NCBI GenBank assembly: GCA_027451265.1
Contig: DAIDJT010000043.1
Coordinates: 1 to 12,936 of the forward strand
Source: Bacteroidales bacterium
GTDB taxonomy: Bacteria > Bacteroidota > Bacteroidia > Bacteroidales > VadinHA17
Reading direction: 5' to 3'
DNA length: 12,936 nt
A program made the position numbers and the translations under genes. Positions 1 to 6,472 of the stretch are shown here, one piece after another. The stretch's first letter is position 1. Each line of letters begins with the position of its first letter. The notes beneath the pieces are model-generated. The model worked only from the letters and a program-made list of their open reading frames with translations, was not told the DNA's origin and did not search any database.

Positions 1-453
1 AAGGGCTTCGTCCCGAACCACTGGCATAATGACTGCATGGGCGGACTGGGTTACCTGAAGAGCAGGAAGATCAGGTCATACGCCAACACCCTGACGCAGC
101 AAATAGCCAGGGAAAAGAAGCTCCCGGTTCCGGATACCGGATTCACTGACTCACTGATCCTCCGGCTGGGCAGGAAGGAGATCCGCTGTCACTTCCCGGG
201 AGCCGCACATTCAACAGATAATATAGTAATATGGATACCTTCTGAGAAAATCCTTTTCCCGGGCTGCATCTGCAAGAGCTCTGACGCAGGTAACCTTGGA
301 AACACGGCCGATGGTGACCTGGCGGCATACTCCGCAACAGTGGAATGGATCATCAATAAGTTCCAGGATGCCAGTACAATCATTCCCGGACACGGCGCAC
401 CGGGCGGGCCGGAGCTTCTGACACACACACTTTCACTGACCGGGAATAAATAA
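1..453 (+). CDS. Subclass B1 metallo-beta-lactamase, CfiA/CcrA-like (5' end outside window)
   Basis: The frame is open from base 1, so the N-terminus (signal peptide and first strands) lies upstream of the window; the ATG at 37 is internal. Predicted role: periplasmic zinc enzyme that hydrolyses beta-lactams, probably including carbapenems. All B1 zinc ligands in the visible part are present: HxHxD as NHWHND at 16-33 (His116, His118, Asp120), His196 in AAHSTDN at 208-210, Cys221 at 265-267, and His263 in PGHG at 391-393. Lys224 and Asn233, which bind substrate in B1 enzymes, fall at the expected spacing (+3 and +12 from the Cys). From memory the wording (LGYL, SYAN, KLPVPDTGFTDS, TDNIV) is closest to CcrA/CfiA of Bacteroides fragilis and not to B2 or B3 enzymes. 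The stop is 9 bases before rsgA, which suggests co-transcription. No insertion sequence flanks it here. The family call is firm; the substrate range is inferred. Confidence 0.93.
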   Translation, partial: KGFVPNHWHNDCMGGLGYLKSRKIRSYANTLTQQIAREKKLPVPDTGFTDSLILRLGRKEIRCHFPGAAHSTDNIVIWIPSEKILFPGCICKSSDAGNLGNTADGDLAAYSATVEWIINKFQDASTIIPGHGAPGGPELLTHTLSLTGNK

Positions 454-462
454 GCGCAATAA

Positions 463-1563
463 ATGTCACAGGAAAACAATGAACCTCTGAAAAAAGGCCT
501 CACGGAGCTTGGACTCACACCGGAGATGAGGGACTACATCAGCAAAAACCTGCCGGAGGGTACCCATATCGCCAGGGTGATACGCGAGCACCGCGAGCGG
601 TACGCCGTTTCTGACGGTGAGAACGAGTATGACGCCGAGATAACCGGCAACATGAGATACTCGGCCGTCTCACGGAAGGATTTTCCGGCAGTGGGCGACT
701 GGGTGACAATCACTCCTTATGGTCCTGACCAGGCAATAATCAATATGATACTGCCCCGCAAGTCGGTACTTGCCCGCCAGGCAGTGGGAAAACCCGGTGA
801 GATTCAGATCATTTCTGCGAATATTGATTATGCCTTTATAGTTCAGGCCATCAGCAACAACTTCAATATCAACAGGCTCGAGCGATACCTGACGATCTGT
901 TACACTGCCGCGATAGAGCCTCTGCTGGTGCTGAGCAAGATCGACCTCGTAAGTCCGGAAGAGACGGAGGAAGCAGTCAGGGCTCTCGAAAAACGTGACA
1001 GGCAGGTCAGGCACATACTGCTCAGTAACCTTACCAGGGAGGGAGTTGACAGGGTGATCAGCATAATGGAAACAGGCAGGACATACTGCGTGATAGGGTC
1101 ATCGGGAGTCGGGAAGTCGACTCTAATCAACACGCTCCTTGAGAGGGAAGCCCTCAGAACAGGGGCAATCAGCAGCAGCACGAACAAGGGCCGGCATGTG
1201 ACCGAGCACCGCGAACTGTTTGTACTTGGGAACGGCAGCATCATTATTGACACCCCGGGGATGAAGGAACTGGGTCTGACCGATGACTCATCGGGCCTGA
1301 GCACCACTTTCCGCGAGATAGCTGATGTGGCCGCGGAGTGCAGGTATCCCGACTGCCGGCATGTCAATGAGACCGGGTGTGCGGTGGTGGAGGCGGTCGA
1401 AAAGGGTGACATTGACAGGGATTCATATGAAAATTACCTTAAGATGCTGAAGGAGCAGGAGAGGTTCACCACCACCGTTGCCGAGAAGAGAAGGAAGGAA
1501 AAGCAATTTGGCAAGGTCCTGAAGGACTACCACAGGATTCAAAGGAAAAACGAGGAAGAGTAA
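463..1563 (+). CDS. rsgA: RsgA/YjeQ-type circularly permuted ribosome-associated GTPase
   Basis: Cytoplasmic GTPase that acts late in 30S subunit maturation. The G motifs come in the permuted order that defines the family: G4 SKID at residues 158-161, G1 P-loop GSSGVGKS at 212-219, G3 DTPGMKE at 263-269. Before them is an OB-fold-like N-terminal domain (about 35-100, with DFPAVGDWV). After them is the zinc knuckle with C293, C298, H300 and C306, then a basic tail. At 366 residues it is longer than the roughly 300-residue RsgA usual in Bacteroidetes. The N-terminal extension with the ARVIREHRERY wording matches the longer RsgA subgroup, from memory. It may therefore be a second paralogue, and a shorter copy could exist elsewhere in the genome. 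The ATG at 463 lies 9 bases after the beta-lactamase stop without a Shine-Dalgarno sequence, as is usual in this phylum. Confidence 0.95.
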   Translation: MSQENNEPLKKGLTELGLTPEMRDYISKNLPEGTHIARVIREHRERYAVSDGENEYDAEITGNMRYSAVSRKDFPAVGDWVTITPYGPDQAIINMILPRKSVLARQAVGKPGEIQIISANIDYAFIVQAISNNFNINRLERYLTICYTAAIEPLLVLSKIDLVSPEETEEAVRALEKRDRQVRHILLSNLTREGVDRVISIMETGRTYCVIGSSGVGKSTLINTLLEREALRTGAISSSTNKGRHVTEHRELFVLGNGSIIIDTPGMKELGLTDDSSGLSTTFREIADVAAECRYPDCRHVNETGCAVVEAVEKGDIDRDSYENYLKMLKEQERFTTTVAEKRRKEKQFGKVLKDYHRIQRKNEEE

Positions 1564-1564
1564 G

Positions 1565-1662
1565 AGGAATTGCGATTTGCGATTTGCGAATTGCGAATTG
1601 CGAATTTCGAGGTGCGAATTGCGAATTGGGAATTGGGAATTTCGAGGTGCGAATTGCGAATT
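1565..1662. repeat. Minisatellite with exact 7-bp period, unit GCGAATT
   Basis: Fourteen consecutive 7-base units lie in one unbroken register between the rsgA stop and the M28 start. In order: AGGAATT, GCGATTT twice, GCGAATT three times, TCGAGGT, GCGAATT twice, GGGAATT twice, TCGAGGT, GCGAATT twice. The variant unit TCGAGGT starts at 1607 and again at 1642, exactly 35 bases (five units) apart, so there is a second-order 35-bp repeat. Seven is not a multiple of three, so a copy-number change would shift any reading frame, but no gene runs through it. It is too short-period for CRISPR and has no spacers. Confidence 0.92.
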
Positions 1663-1685
1663 TTAATTAAATTTTCAATACAGTC

Positions 1686-2897
1686 ATGAACGAGGAATTG
1701 TTTAACCGGAGTCTGTATTATCTTGATATTCTGTGCAACAGGATAGGGGAGAGGTGTGTGGGCAGCGAAGGTAACAGGGAGGCGACCCGTTTTCTTGAGA
1801 AGGAACTGACAGCTGCAGGCTGGCAGACATCAGCAACTGAGTTTGATGCCATAGACTGGAGGGACGGCGGTGCAAGGCTTGAGTGCGATGGCAAAACCTT
1901 TGAGGCATTTACCGGACCCTATTCCCTCCCGTTCAAAGGCAGCGCCACTATGCTGGCAGCCTCAACAGCTGATGAGCTGAAGCTGCCGGAGATGGCAGGA
2001 AAGATCATCCTGTTGCATGGTGAGTTAGCCAGGGAACAGCTGATGCCAAAGAATTTTGTTTTCTATAATCCCGAAGAACATCAGCAGATAATCCGGCTTC
2101 TCGAGAATGGTAAACCTGCAGCCATCATCGGTGCAACAGGAAGGAACTCAGCCCTGGCCGGTGGCGTTTACCCGTTCCCGCTCATTGAGGACGGCGACTT
2201 TGACATACCCTCGGTCTATATGACGGAGGAGGAAGGAAGAAGGCTGCCCCCGCACGCCGGCAGCAAAGTCATCCTCGCGTCAGAATCAGAACGTATTCCC
2301 GGCAAGGGATATAACATAATTGCGGTTAAGGGTCGTGAAAATGCTGACAGAATTGTTGTTTCGGCTCATATCGATGCCAAGAAGGGCACACCCGGTGCCA
2401 TCGATAATGCCACCGGGGTTATAACGCTGCTGCTGCTTGCAGACCTGCTCCGGGATTATGACGGGATACATCAGATTGAACTGGTTGCATTCAACGGTGA
2501 GGATTACTATGCCGTTCCGGGACAGATGAGCTACATAGCGGCAAACCAGGGAAAATTCAGCTCGATGATTCTCGATATCAATATTGACGGTGCCGGCTAC
2601 CAGGAGGGGCCATCGGCATTCTCGGAGTTCAACCTGCCGGAAGAGCTGTTGGCGAAGCTGATACGAGTCATTGACGGCTACCCGGGAATAACCACCGGAC
2701 CTCAGTGGCCGCAGGGTGACCATAGCATCTTCGTGCAGTTCGGGGTGCCTGCCGTGGCCGTGACCTCAAGGTGGTTCATTGACAATATGGAACATCAGGA
2801 TCTGACCCACACCCCGAAGGACAGGCCGGAGATAACTGACTGCGGCAAGCTTGTTGAGATAGCAAAAGCGCTGAATGATTTTATCCGGATGATTTAG
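1686..2897 (+). CDS. M28 family zinc metallopeptidase (aminopeptidase-like)
   Basis: A 403-residue protein with the two-zinc M28 peptidase core in its C-terminal half. Likely ligands and catalytic residues are H228 and D230 (AHID), bridging D240 (AIDN), E272 as general base and D273 as ligand (NGEDYY), D301 (NIDG) and H375 (LTHTPKD). A middle segment of about residues 100-200 separates the N-terminal helix region from the core and resembles the protease-associated insert seen in many M28 enzymes. There is no signal peptide or lipobox, so the enzyme should be cytoplasmic and probably trims peptides; many Bacteroidetes M28 enzymes are exported instead. The start ATG at 1686 is the first in frame, just after the minisatellite. 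Exact substrate is unknown; a related non-proteolytic M28-fold amidohydrolase cannot be excluded. Confidence 0.88.
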   Translation: MNEELFNRSLYYLDILCNRIGERCVGSEGNREATRFLEKELTAAGWQTSATEFDAIDWRDGGARLECDGKTFEAFTGPYSLPFKGSATMLAASTADELKLPEMAGKIILLHGELAREQLMPKNFVFYNPEEHQQIIRLLENGKPAAIIGATGRNSALAGGVYPFPLIEDGDFDIPSVYMTEEEGRRLPPHAGSKVILASESERIPGKGYNIIAVKGRENADRIVVSAHIDAKKGTPGAIDNATGVITLLLLADLLRDYDGIHQIELVAFNGEDYYAVPGQMSYIAANQGKFSSMILDINIDGAGYQEGPSAFSEFNLPEELLAKLIRVIDGYPGITTGPQWPQGDHSIFVQFGVPAVAVTSRWFIDNMEHQDLTHTPKDRPEITDCGKLVEIAKALNDFIRMI

Positions 2898-2985
2898 CCG
2901 GCGAAATGAGATCATTTTTGTCACAACTATTTGATATCCTGGATGAAATAATTGGTATTTGTACAGACACTAATCCGTTACGCAA

Positions 2986-3576
2986 ATGAAAACAAGAATT
3001 ATGCTTTTCCTGGTGATTATGCTTTCGGGAGGCCTGACGCTTACATCTGAAGGTCAGACACCTGCCGCGCCCGTCAAACCAGCCCTGATTGTAATTGACA
3101 TTCAGAACGCATTCCTTCCCATGATCCCTGAGGCTGACAAGTCGAAGGCAATGGCAAATATCAGTTATTATATCTCCCTGTTCAGGCAGCACGGTTACCC
3201 TGTGGTCCTTGTCTACCATCACGGGGAGGAATACGGGGTGAAGCCGGGAACTGAAATCTTCGAATTTCCCCAAACGGTACCCATAAAACCTGAAGATCCA
3301 AAGGTAATAAAGACCTATCCTGACGCATTCAACAAGACAGATCTTGACAAAGTGCTTAAGGAGCACGGCTGCAATACGCTGTTCCTCACAGGCCTTAGCG
3401 CTGTGGGATGCGTCCTTGCCACATATATCGGGGCAAATAATCATGATTACAGGGCATTCCTTGTCAAGGATGCAATAATGAGCCATAATTCGGAGTACAC
3501 AAATAACATTGAAATTATGTTTGATGCCGTAGGTTCCGAGGTGGTCAAAATGGTTCTGGAAACTGCCGGGAAATAA
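2986..3576 (+). CDS. Exported isochorismatase-fold cysteine hydrolase
   Basis: A 196-residue protein of the isochorismatase/nicotinamidase-like superfamily, hydrolases that use an Asp-Lys-Cys triad. Visible candidates are D38 (IDIQN), K109 (VIKTYPDAF) and C142 (GLSAVGC), at the spacing expected for the family. The N-terminus (MKTRIMLFLVIMLSGG and on to EGQ) is a clear Sec signal peptide with likely cleavage near residue 24, so it acts in the periplasm or outside; most family members are cytoplasmic. There is no lipobox. The substrate cannot be read from the sequence: nicotinamidase, a carbamoylase or another amidase are possible. It is 88 bases downstream of the M28 gene on the same strand and may be in the same transcript. 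No Shine-Dalgarno sequence is visible before the ATG. Confidence 0.88.
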   Translation: MKTRIMLFLVIMLSGGLTLTSEGQTPAAPVKPALIVIDIQNAFLPMIPEADKSKAMANISYYISLFRQHGYPVVLVYHHGEEYGVKPGTEIFEFPQTVPIKPEDPKVIKTYPDAFNKTDLDKVLKEHGCNTLFLTGLSAVGCVLATYIGANNHDYRAFLVKDAIMSHNSEYTNNIEIMFDAVGSEVVKMVLETAGK

Positions 3577-3585
3577 CCGGTACCG

Positions 3586-3680
3586 GCCCCGGAAGATCTT
3601 TCAGGAATCCGTCCGGCACAAAAAAGCCGCCCCGGAAGATCTTTCAGGAATCCGTCCTGCACAAAAAAACCGCCCCGGAA
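3586..3680. repeat. Tandem 43-bp repeat, two full copies and a 9-bp third start
   Basis: Copy 1 is 3586-3628 and copy 2 is 3629-3671; they differ at only two of 43 positions (30 and 41). A third copy begins at 3672 (GCCCCGGAA) and then diverges into the terminator loop. Each unit contains AAGATCTT (a palindrome) and ends in an A run followed by a G/C-rich end. On the minus strand each unit boundary reads as a GGGGCGG arm followed by a T tract, so the duplicated block includes the 3' half of the adjacent terminator. Confidence 0.93.
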
Positions 3681-3691
3681 ATCCAGGGCGG
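3663..3691 (-). terminator. Rho-independent terminator of the minus-strand T9SS gene
   Basis: Read on the minus strand, CCGCCCTGG (3691 to 3683) pairs with CCGGGGCGG (3678 to 3670) as a 9-bp stem with one G-T pair and an ATTT tetraloop, followed directly by seven T (3669 to 3663). It starts 28 bases after the stop of the T9SS gene. On the + strand there is no T run after the hairpin, so it works mainly for the minus strand. Confidence 0.9.
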
Positions 3692-3718
3692 CAAGTGTAT
3701 AAAAAAAGAACGTGCCGG

Positions 3719-4099
3719 TTATTCCTTGATGAATCTCTTCATTATTGTTGCGCCGGGAGAGATGAACCTGATGAAATAAATCCCCTTCCTGAGCTGTGAC
3801 ACCTCGATAATCATCTGGCTATGACTGTTGCAGACCTCATTCAGGCATTTGTTGCCAGTCACATCAAATATCTCGATCATTGTTATACCATCAATATGGT
3901 CAGCAATGAGTTCACTCTTTACAGGGTTGGGGAAGATCTTTATCCTTTCAGAAAGTGACTGTGCCAATGAATCCGTTGCAGCTGACCTGGCCTGGAAAGG
4001 CCGGACGTCACCTGTCTGTCCGGATGCCGTGGTCAATGAAAGGATGAACAGGCAGCAAGTGATTGATGACAAGATAATTCCGGGTAAATGTCGTTTCAT
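3719..4099 (-). CDS. Very small exported protein consisting mainly of a T9SS type A sorting domain
   Basis: From the ATG at 4099 the product has 126 residues: a Sec signal peptide (MKRHLPGIILSS to about residue 27), a linker of roughly 25 residues, then a T9SS type A C-terminal sorting domain. Sorting-domain marks are IFPNP (PNP at 57-59), IFDVTG (D79, G82), LRKGIYFIRF from 103, and the basic end KRFIKE. Such domains direct cargo across the outer membrane through the Por/Spr machinery and are normally cut off by the PorU sortase. Here there is almost no cargo. An in-frame ATG at 4117 would add six residues ahead of the charged n-region; 4099 gives the better signal peptide. It may be a gene remnant left by deletion of a larger protein, or a real small secreted peptide. 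It has its own promoter candidate and a strong terminator, which favours a working gene. Confidence 0.85.
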   Translation of the reverse strand: MKRHLPGIILSSITCCLFILSLTTASGQTGDVRPFQARSAATDSLAQSLSERIKIFPNPVKSELIADHIDGITMIEIFDVTGNKCLNEVCNSHSQMIIEVSQLRKGIYFIRFISPGATIMKRFIKE

Positions 4100-4138
4100 A
4101 GGCGAATAGTCAGTCATTAAGCGAGGTTAGTCGTCATC

Positions 4139-4158
4139 GCATCAAATTTAACTGATGC
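4139..4158 (-). promoter_or_regulatory. Minus-strand -7 box inside a perfect inverted repeat
   Basis: The minus strand reads TAAATTTG at 4150-4143, an exact match to the Bacteroidetes -7 consensus TAnnTTTG. It is embedded in the inverted repeat GCATCA-N8-TGATGC (4139-4144 and 4153-4158). A -33 TTTTG lies farther upstream, but the 27-base gap is longer than usual, so the promoter is only moderately supported. It would start transcription about 35 bases before the T9SS gene ATG at 4099. The palindrome could be an operator. Confidence 0.5.
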
Positions 4159-4263
4159 AACTGCACTTTATACTCCGCAAAAGGCATAAATGTTTCAAAC
4201 TTTAACAAGTTATCAACAAAATTTTTTCACAGGTTCTCCGTTGTGGCGCGGGAAATCATAACG

Positions 4264-4273
4264 TGACATGTCA
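4264..4273. promoter_or_regulatory. Palindrome TGACATGTCA upstream of the M3 promoter
   Basis: This is a perfect 10-bp palindrome centred about 22 bases upstream of the -33 element of the M3 peptidase promoter. The position suits an activator site. No family-specific match is certain and it could be chance. Confidence 0.3.
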
Positions 4274-4289
4274 TGTCCATTATAAGTCA

Positions 4290-4320
4290 TTGAAGGAATT
4301 GCTTAAAAAAATTAACTTTG
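4290..4320 (+). promoter_or_regulatory. Bacteroidetes sigma-ABfr-type promoter for the M3 peptidase
   Basis: TTG at 4290-4292 is followed after 20 bases by TAACTTTG at 4313-4320. This matches the Bacteroidetes -33 and -7 elements with the -7 box exact. Transcription would begin near 4324-4327. That leaves only a few bases before the TTG codon at 4331 but about 30 bases before the GTG at 4358, which bears on the start choice. Confidence 0.75.
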
Positions 4321-4357
4321 GGGCCTTAAATTGAAAACAACTCAAAAATTCCTTAAC

Positions 4358-6451
4358 GTGAAAAGAGCATTTATAATCATTATGACAGTTGCCCTCGTAG
4401 CCGTGTCATGCACAAGCGGGAAGAAGGAGGCAGTAAATCCCTTCTTCGCGGAGTGGAAGACCCCGTTCGGTGTTCCTCCCTTTGACCAGATAAAGAACGA
4501 ACATTATCTTACTGCAATAGACTCGGGCATTGCCCTTGCCAGGCTGCAGATTGCCGAAATCACCGGCAATGAAGATGCCCCCACCTTTGCCAACACAGTT
4601 GCAAAATATGACAGGGCAGACGAGCTTCTGTCAAAAGTGGCCGCCGTCTTCTATTCGCAGACGAGCGCCAGCACCAATGATACCCTTGAAGCTCTCCAGA
4701 TGGAGATAGCACCCAGGGTGTCAGCTTTCAGCGACGAGGTACTGCTCAACGCAGAACTCTTCGGCCGGATAAAGACAGTCTGGGAAAACAGGGATTCCAC
4801 ACAGCTAAGCGCTGAAGAGCTTTTCCTGCTCGACAACCTGTACAAGAGCTTTGTCCGCAACGGCGCCCTCCTTGGCCCGGAAGACCAGGAGAAGCTGAAG
4901 AAGATGAACCAGGAGCTCTCTGTCCTTACGGTCAGGTTCAGCCAGAATGTGCTGGCAGAGACAAATAATTTCAGGCTTGTGATCGAAAATGAGGCTGACC
5001 TGAAAGGCCTGCCTGAGAGTGTCATCACAACAGCTGCGGAGTTTGCAAAGGATGAGGGTCTGGAAGGCAAATGGGTCTTCACCACCCAGAAGCCGAGCAT
5101 GATCCCCTTCCTGCAGTATGCTGACAACCGCGATCTGCGGAAAAAACTTTATGATGCTTACCTGAACCGCGGCAACCACGGAGATCAGTATGACAACAAT
5201 AAAGTGCTTGCCGACATAGTAAGGCTAAGGGCAGACAGGGCCAAACTTCTGGGTTACAGGACCCATGCCGATATCGTTCTGGAGACCCGCATGGCCAAGA
5301 CGCCTGGTAATGTCCTCAACCTGCTGAATGACCTGCTTGAAAGATCGCTTGTTGTTGCAAAGCGTGAGCGCGATGAGATGCAGAAGATAGCTGATGCCGG
5401 GGGTGATAAGGTCAAAATTGAGCCTCAGGACTGGTGGTACTATGCAGAGAAGCTCCGCAAGGAAAAGTATGACCTTGACGAGAACGAGCTGAGGCCTTAT
5501 TTCAGCCTTGACAACGCCCGTGACGGTGCATTTGCCGTTGCCACAAAGCTATATGGTATCACCTTCACACGTATTAATGATATTCCGCTTCCCCACCGCG
5601 ATGCACAGGCTTTCGAGGTGAAGGAAGCTGACGGAAGCCATGTGGGTGTGCTGTACATGGACTTTTACCCGCGCGAGAGCAAGCGTCAGGGTGCATGGTG
5701 CGGCAGCTACCGTGATCACCAGGTAACTGACGGCAAAGAGATCACCCCGGTAGTTACAATAGTGGGCAACTTCACCCCGCCGGCCGGTGACAAACCCGCA
5801 CTGCTGAGCATGGATGACGTGCTGACACTCTTCCATGAGTTCGGGCATGGGCTCCAGGGACTCTTCTCGGAGAATACATATTCATCAACAACTGTCGCAT
5901 GGGACATAGTTGAACTGCCTTCGCAGATTATGGAGCACTGGGCTACACAGCCCGAAGTGCTTGCCATGTATGCGAAGAACTATGAAACCGGCGAGGTCAT
6001 CCCGCAGGCGCTGGTTGAAAAGATAAGGAACAGCAGCTATTTCAACACAGGTTTTGACAATGTCGAAATAATGGCTGCATCGCTTCTTGACATGGCGTAT
6101 TATTCACTTGAGGCGCCTGTCAGTATAGAGACGCAGCAGTTCGAGAAGGAGACCATGCAGAAGATAGGCCTGATCCCCGAGATAGAGCCCAGGTACCGCT
6201 CAACCTATTTCCTCCATATGGTTGATGGCTATGATGCAGGCTACTATGTCTACACATGGGCGGCAGTTCTTGACAATGATGCTTTCGAGGCATTCAGGGA
6301 GAAGGGCATCTTTGACCAGGCCACAGCCACCTCATTCAGGAAGAACGTGCTGGAGAAGATGGGCACTATGGATGCTGAGCAGATGTACCTGAACTTCCGC
6401 GGACGCAAGCCGGAAATTGAGCCGCTTCTCAGGAACAGGGGACTTAACTGA
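4358..6451 (+). CDS. M3 family zinc oligopeptidase (Dcp-like), lipoprotein
   Basis: A 697-residue lipoprotein from the GTG at 4358 (706 from an in-frame TTG at 4331). The GTG start gives an ideal lipoprotein signal, KRAFIIIMTVALVAVSC with the lipid-carrying Cys at residue 18, and leaves room for a leader after the promoter. M3 enzymes such as peptidyl-dipeptidase Dcp and oligopeptidase A degrade short peptides. The zinc motif HEFGH is at 493-497, and the third ligand is E519 in VELPSQIMEHW. The C-terminal substrate-binding segment is kept: H620, Y625, Y629, Y630, Y632 in FLHMVDGYDAGYYVYTW. The loop between HEFGH and the Glu is three residues shorter than in E. coli Dcp as I recall it, and the usual His after HEFGHxL is Gln. 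Likely job: processing of peptides in the periplasm or at the outer membrane. Confidence 0.95.
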   Translation: MKRAFIIIMTVALVAVSCTSGKKEAVNPFFAEWKTPFGVPPFDQIKNEHYLTAIDSGIALARLQIAEITGNEDAPTFANTVAKYDRADELLSKVAAVFYSQTSASTNDTLEALQMEIAPRVSAFSDEVLLNAELFGRIKTVWENRDSTQLSAEELFLLDNLYKSFVRNGALLGPEDQEKLKKMNQELSVLTVRFSQNVLAETNNFRLVIENEADLKGLPESVITTAAEFAKDEGLEGKWVFTTQKPSMIPFLQYADNRDLRKKLYDAYLNRGNHGDQYDNNKVLADIVRLRADRAKLLGYRTHADIVLETRMAKTPGNVLNLLNDLLERSLVVAKRERDEMQKIADAGGDKVKIEPQDWWYYAEKLRKEKYDLDENELRPYFSLDNARDGAFAVATKLYGITFTRINDIPLPHRDAQAFEVKEADGSHVGVLYMDFYPRESKRQGAWCGSYRDHQVTDGKEITPVVTIVGNFTPPAGDKPALLSMDDVLTLFHEFGHGLQGLFSENTYSSTTVAWDIVELPSQIMEHWATQPEVLAMYAKNYETGEVIPQALVEKIRNSSYFNTGFDNVEIMAASLLDMAYYSLEAPVSIETQQFEKETMQKIGLIPEIEPRYRSTYFLHMVDGYDAGYYVYTWAAVLDNDAFEAFREKGIFDQATATSFRKNVLEKMGTMDAEQMYLNFRGRKPEIEPLLRNRGLN

Positions 6452-6472
6452 TAACAGGTCACCGCAGATTGC

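Noticed and set aside
1565..1662. Possible CRISPR array
   Set aside because: The units are 7 bases, directly adjacent, with no spacers and no cas genes nearby.
2881..3486. Long minus-strand open frame (201 codons) opposite the isochorismatase-fold gene
   Set aside because: It lies opposite a gene with a clear family, triad and signal peptide. The antisense translation is rich in Cys and His with no recognisable domain.
4034..4063. Cys pair in the signal peptide of the small T9SS protein as a lipobox
   Set aside because: The residues before the Cys (SSIT) do not fit a lipobox, and the hydrophobic stretch continues after it to a normal signal peptidase I site.
4210..4218. TTATCAACA, close to the DnaA box TTATCCACA, in an AT-rich promoter region
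   Set aside because: Only one box is visible and there is no dnaA, dnaN or repeat cluster, so there is no case for a replication origin.
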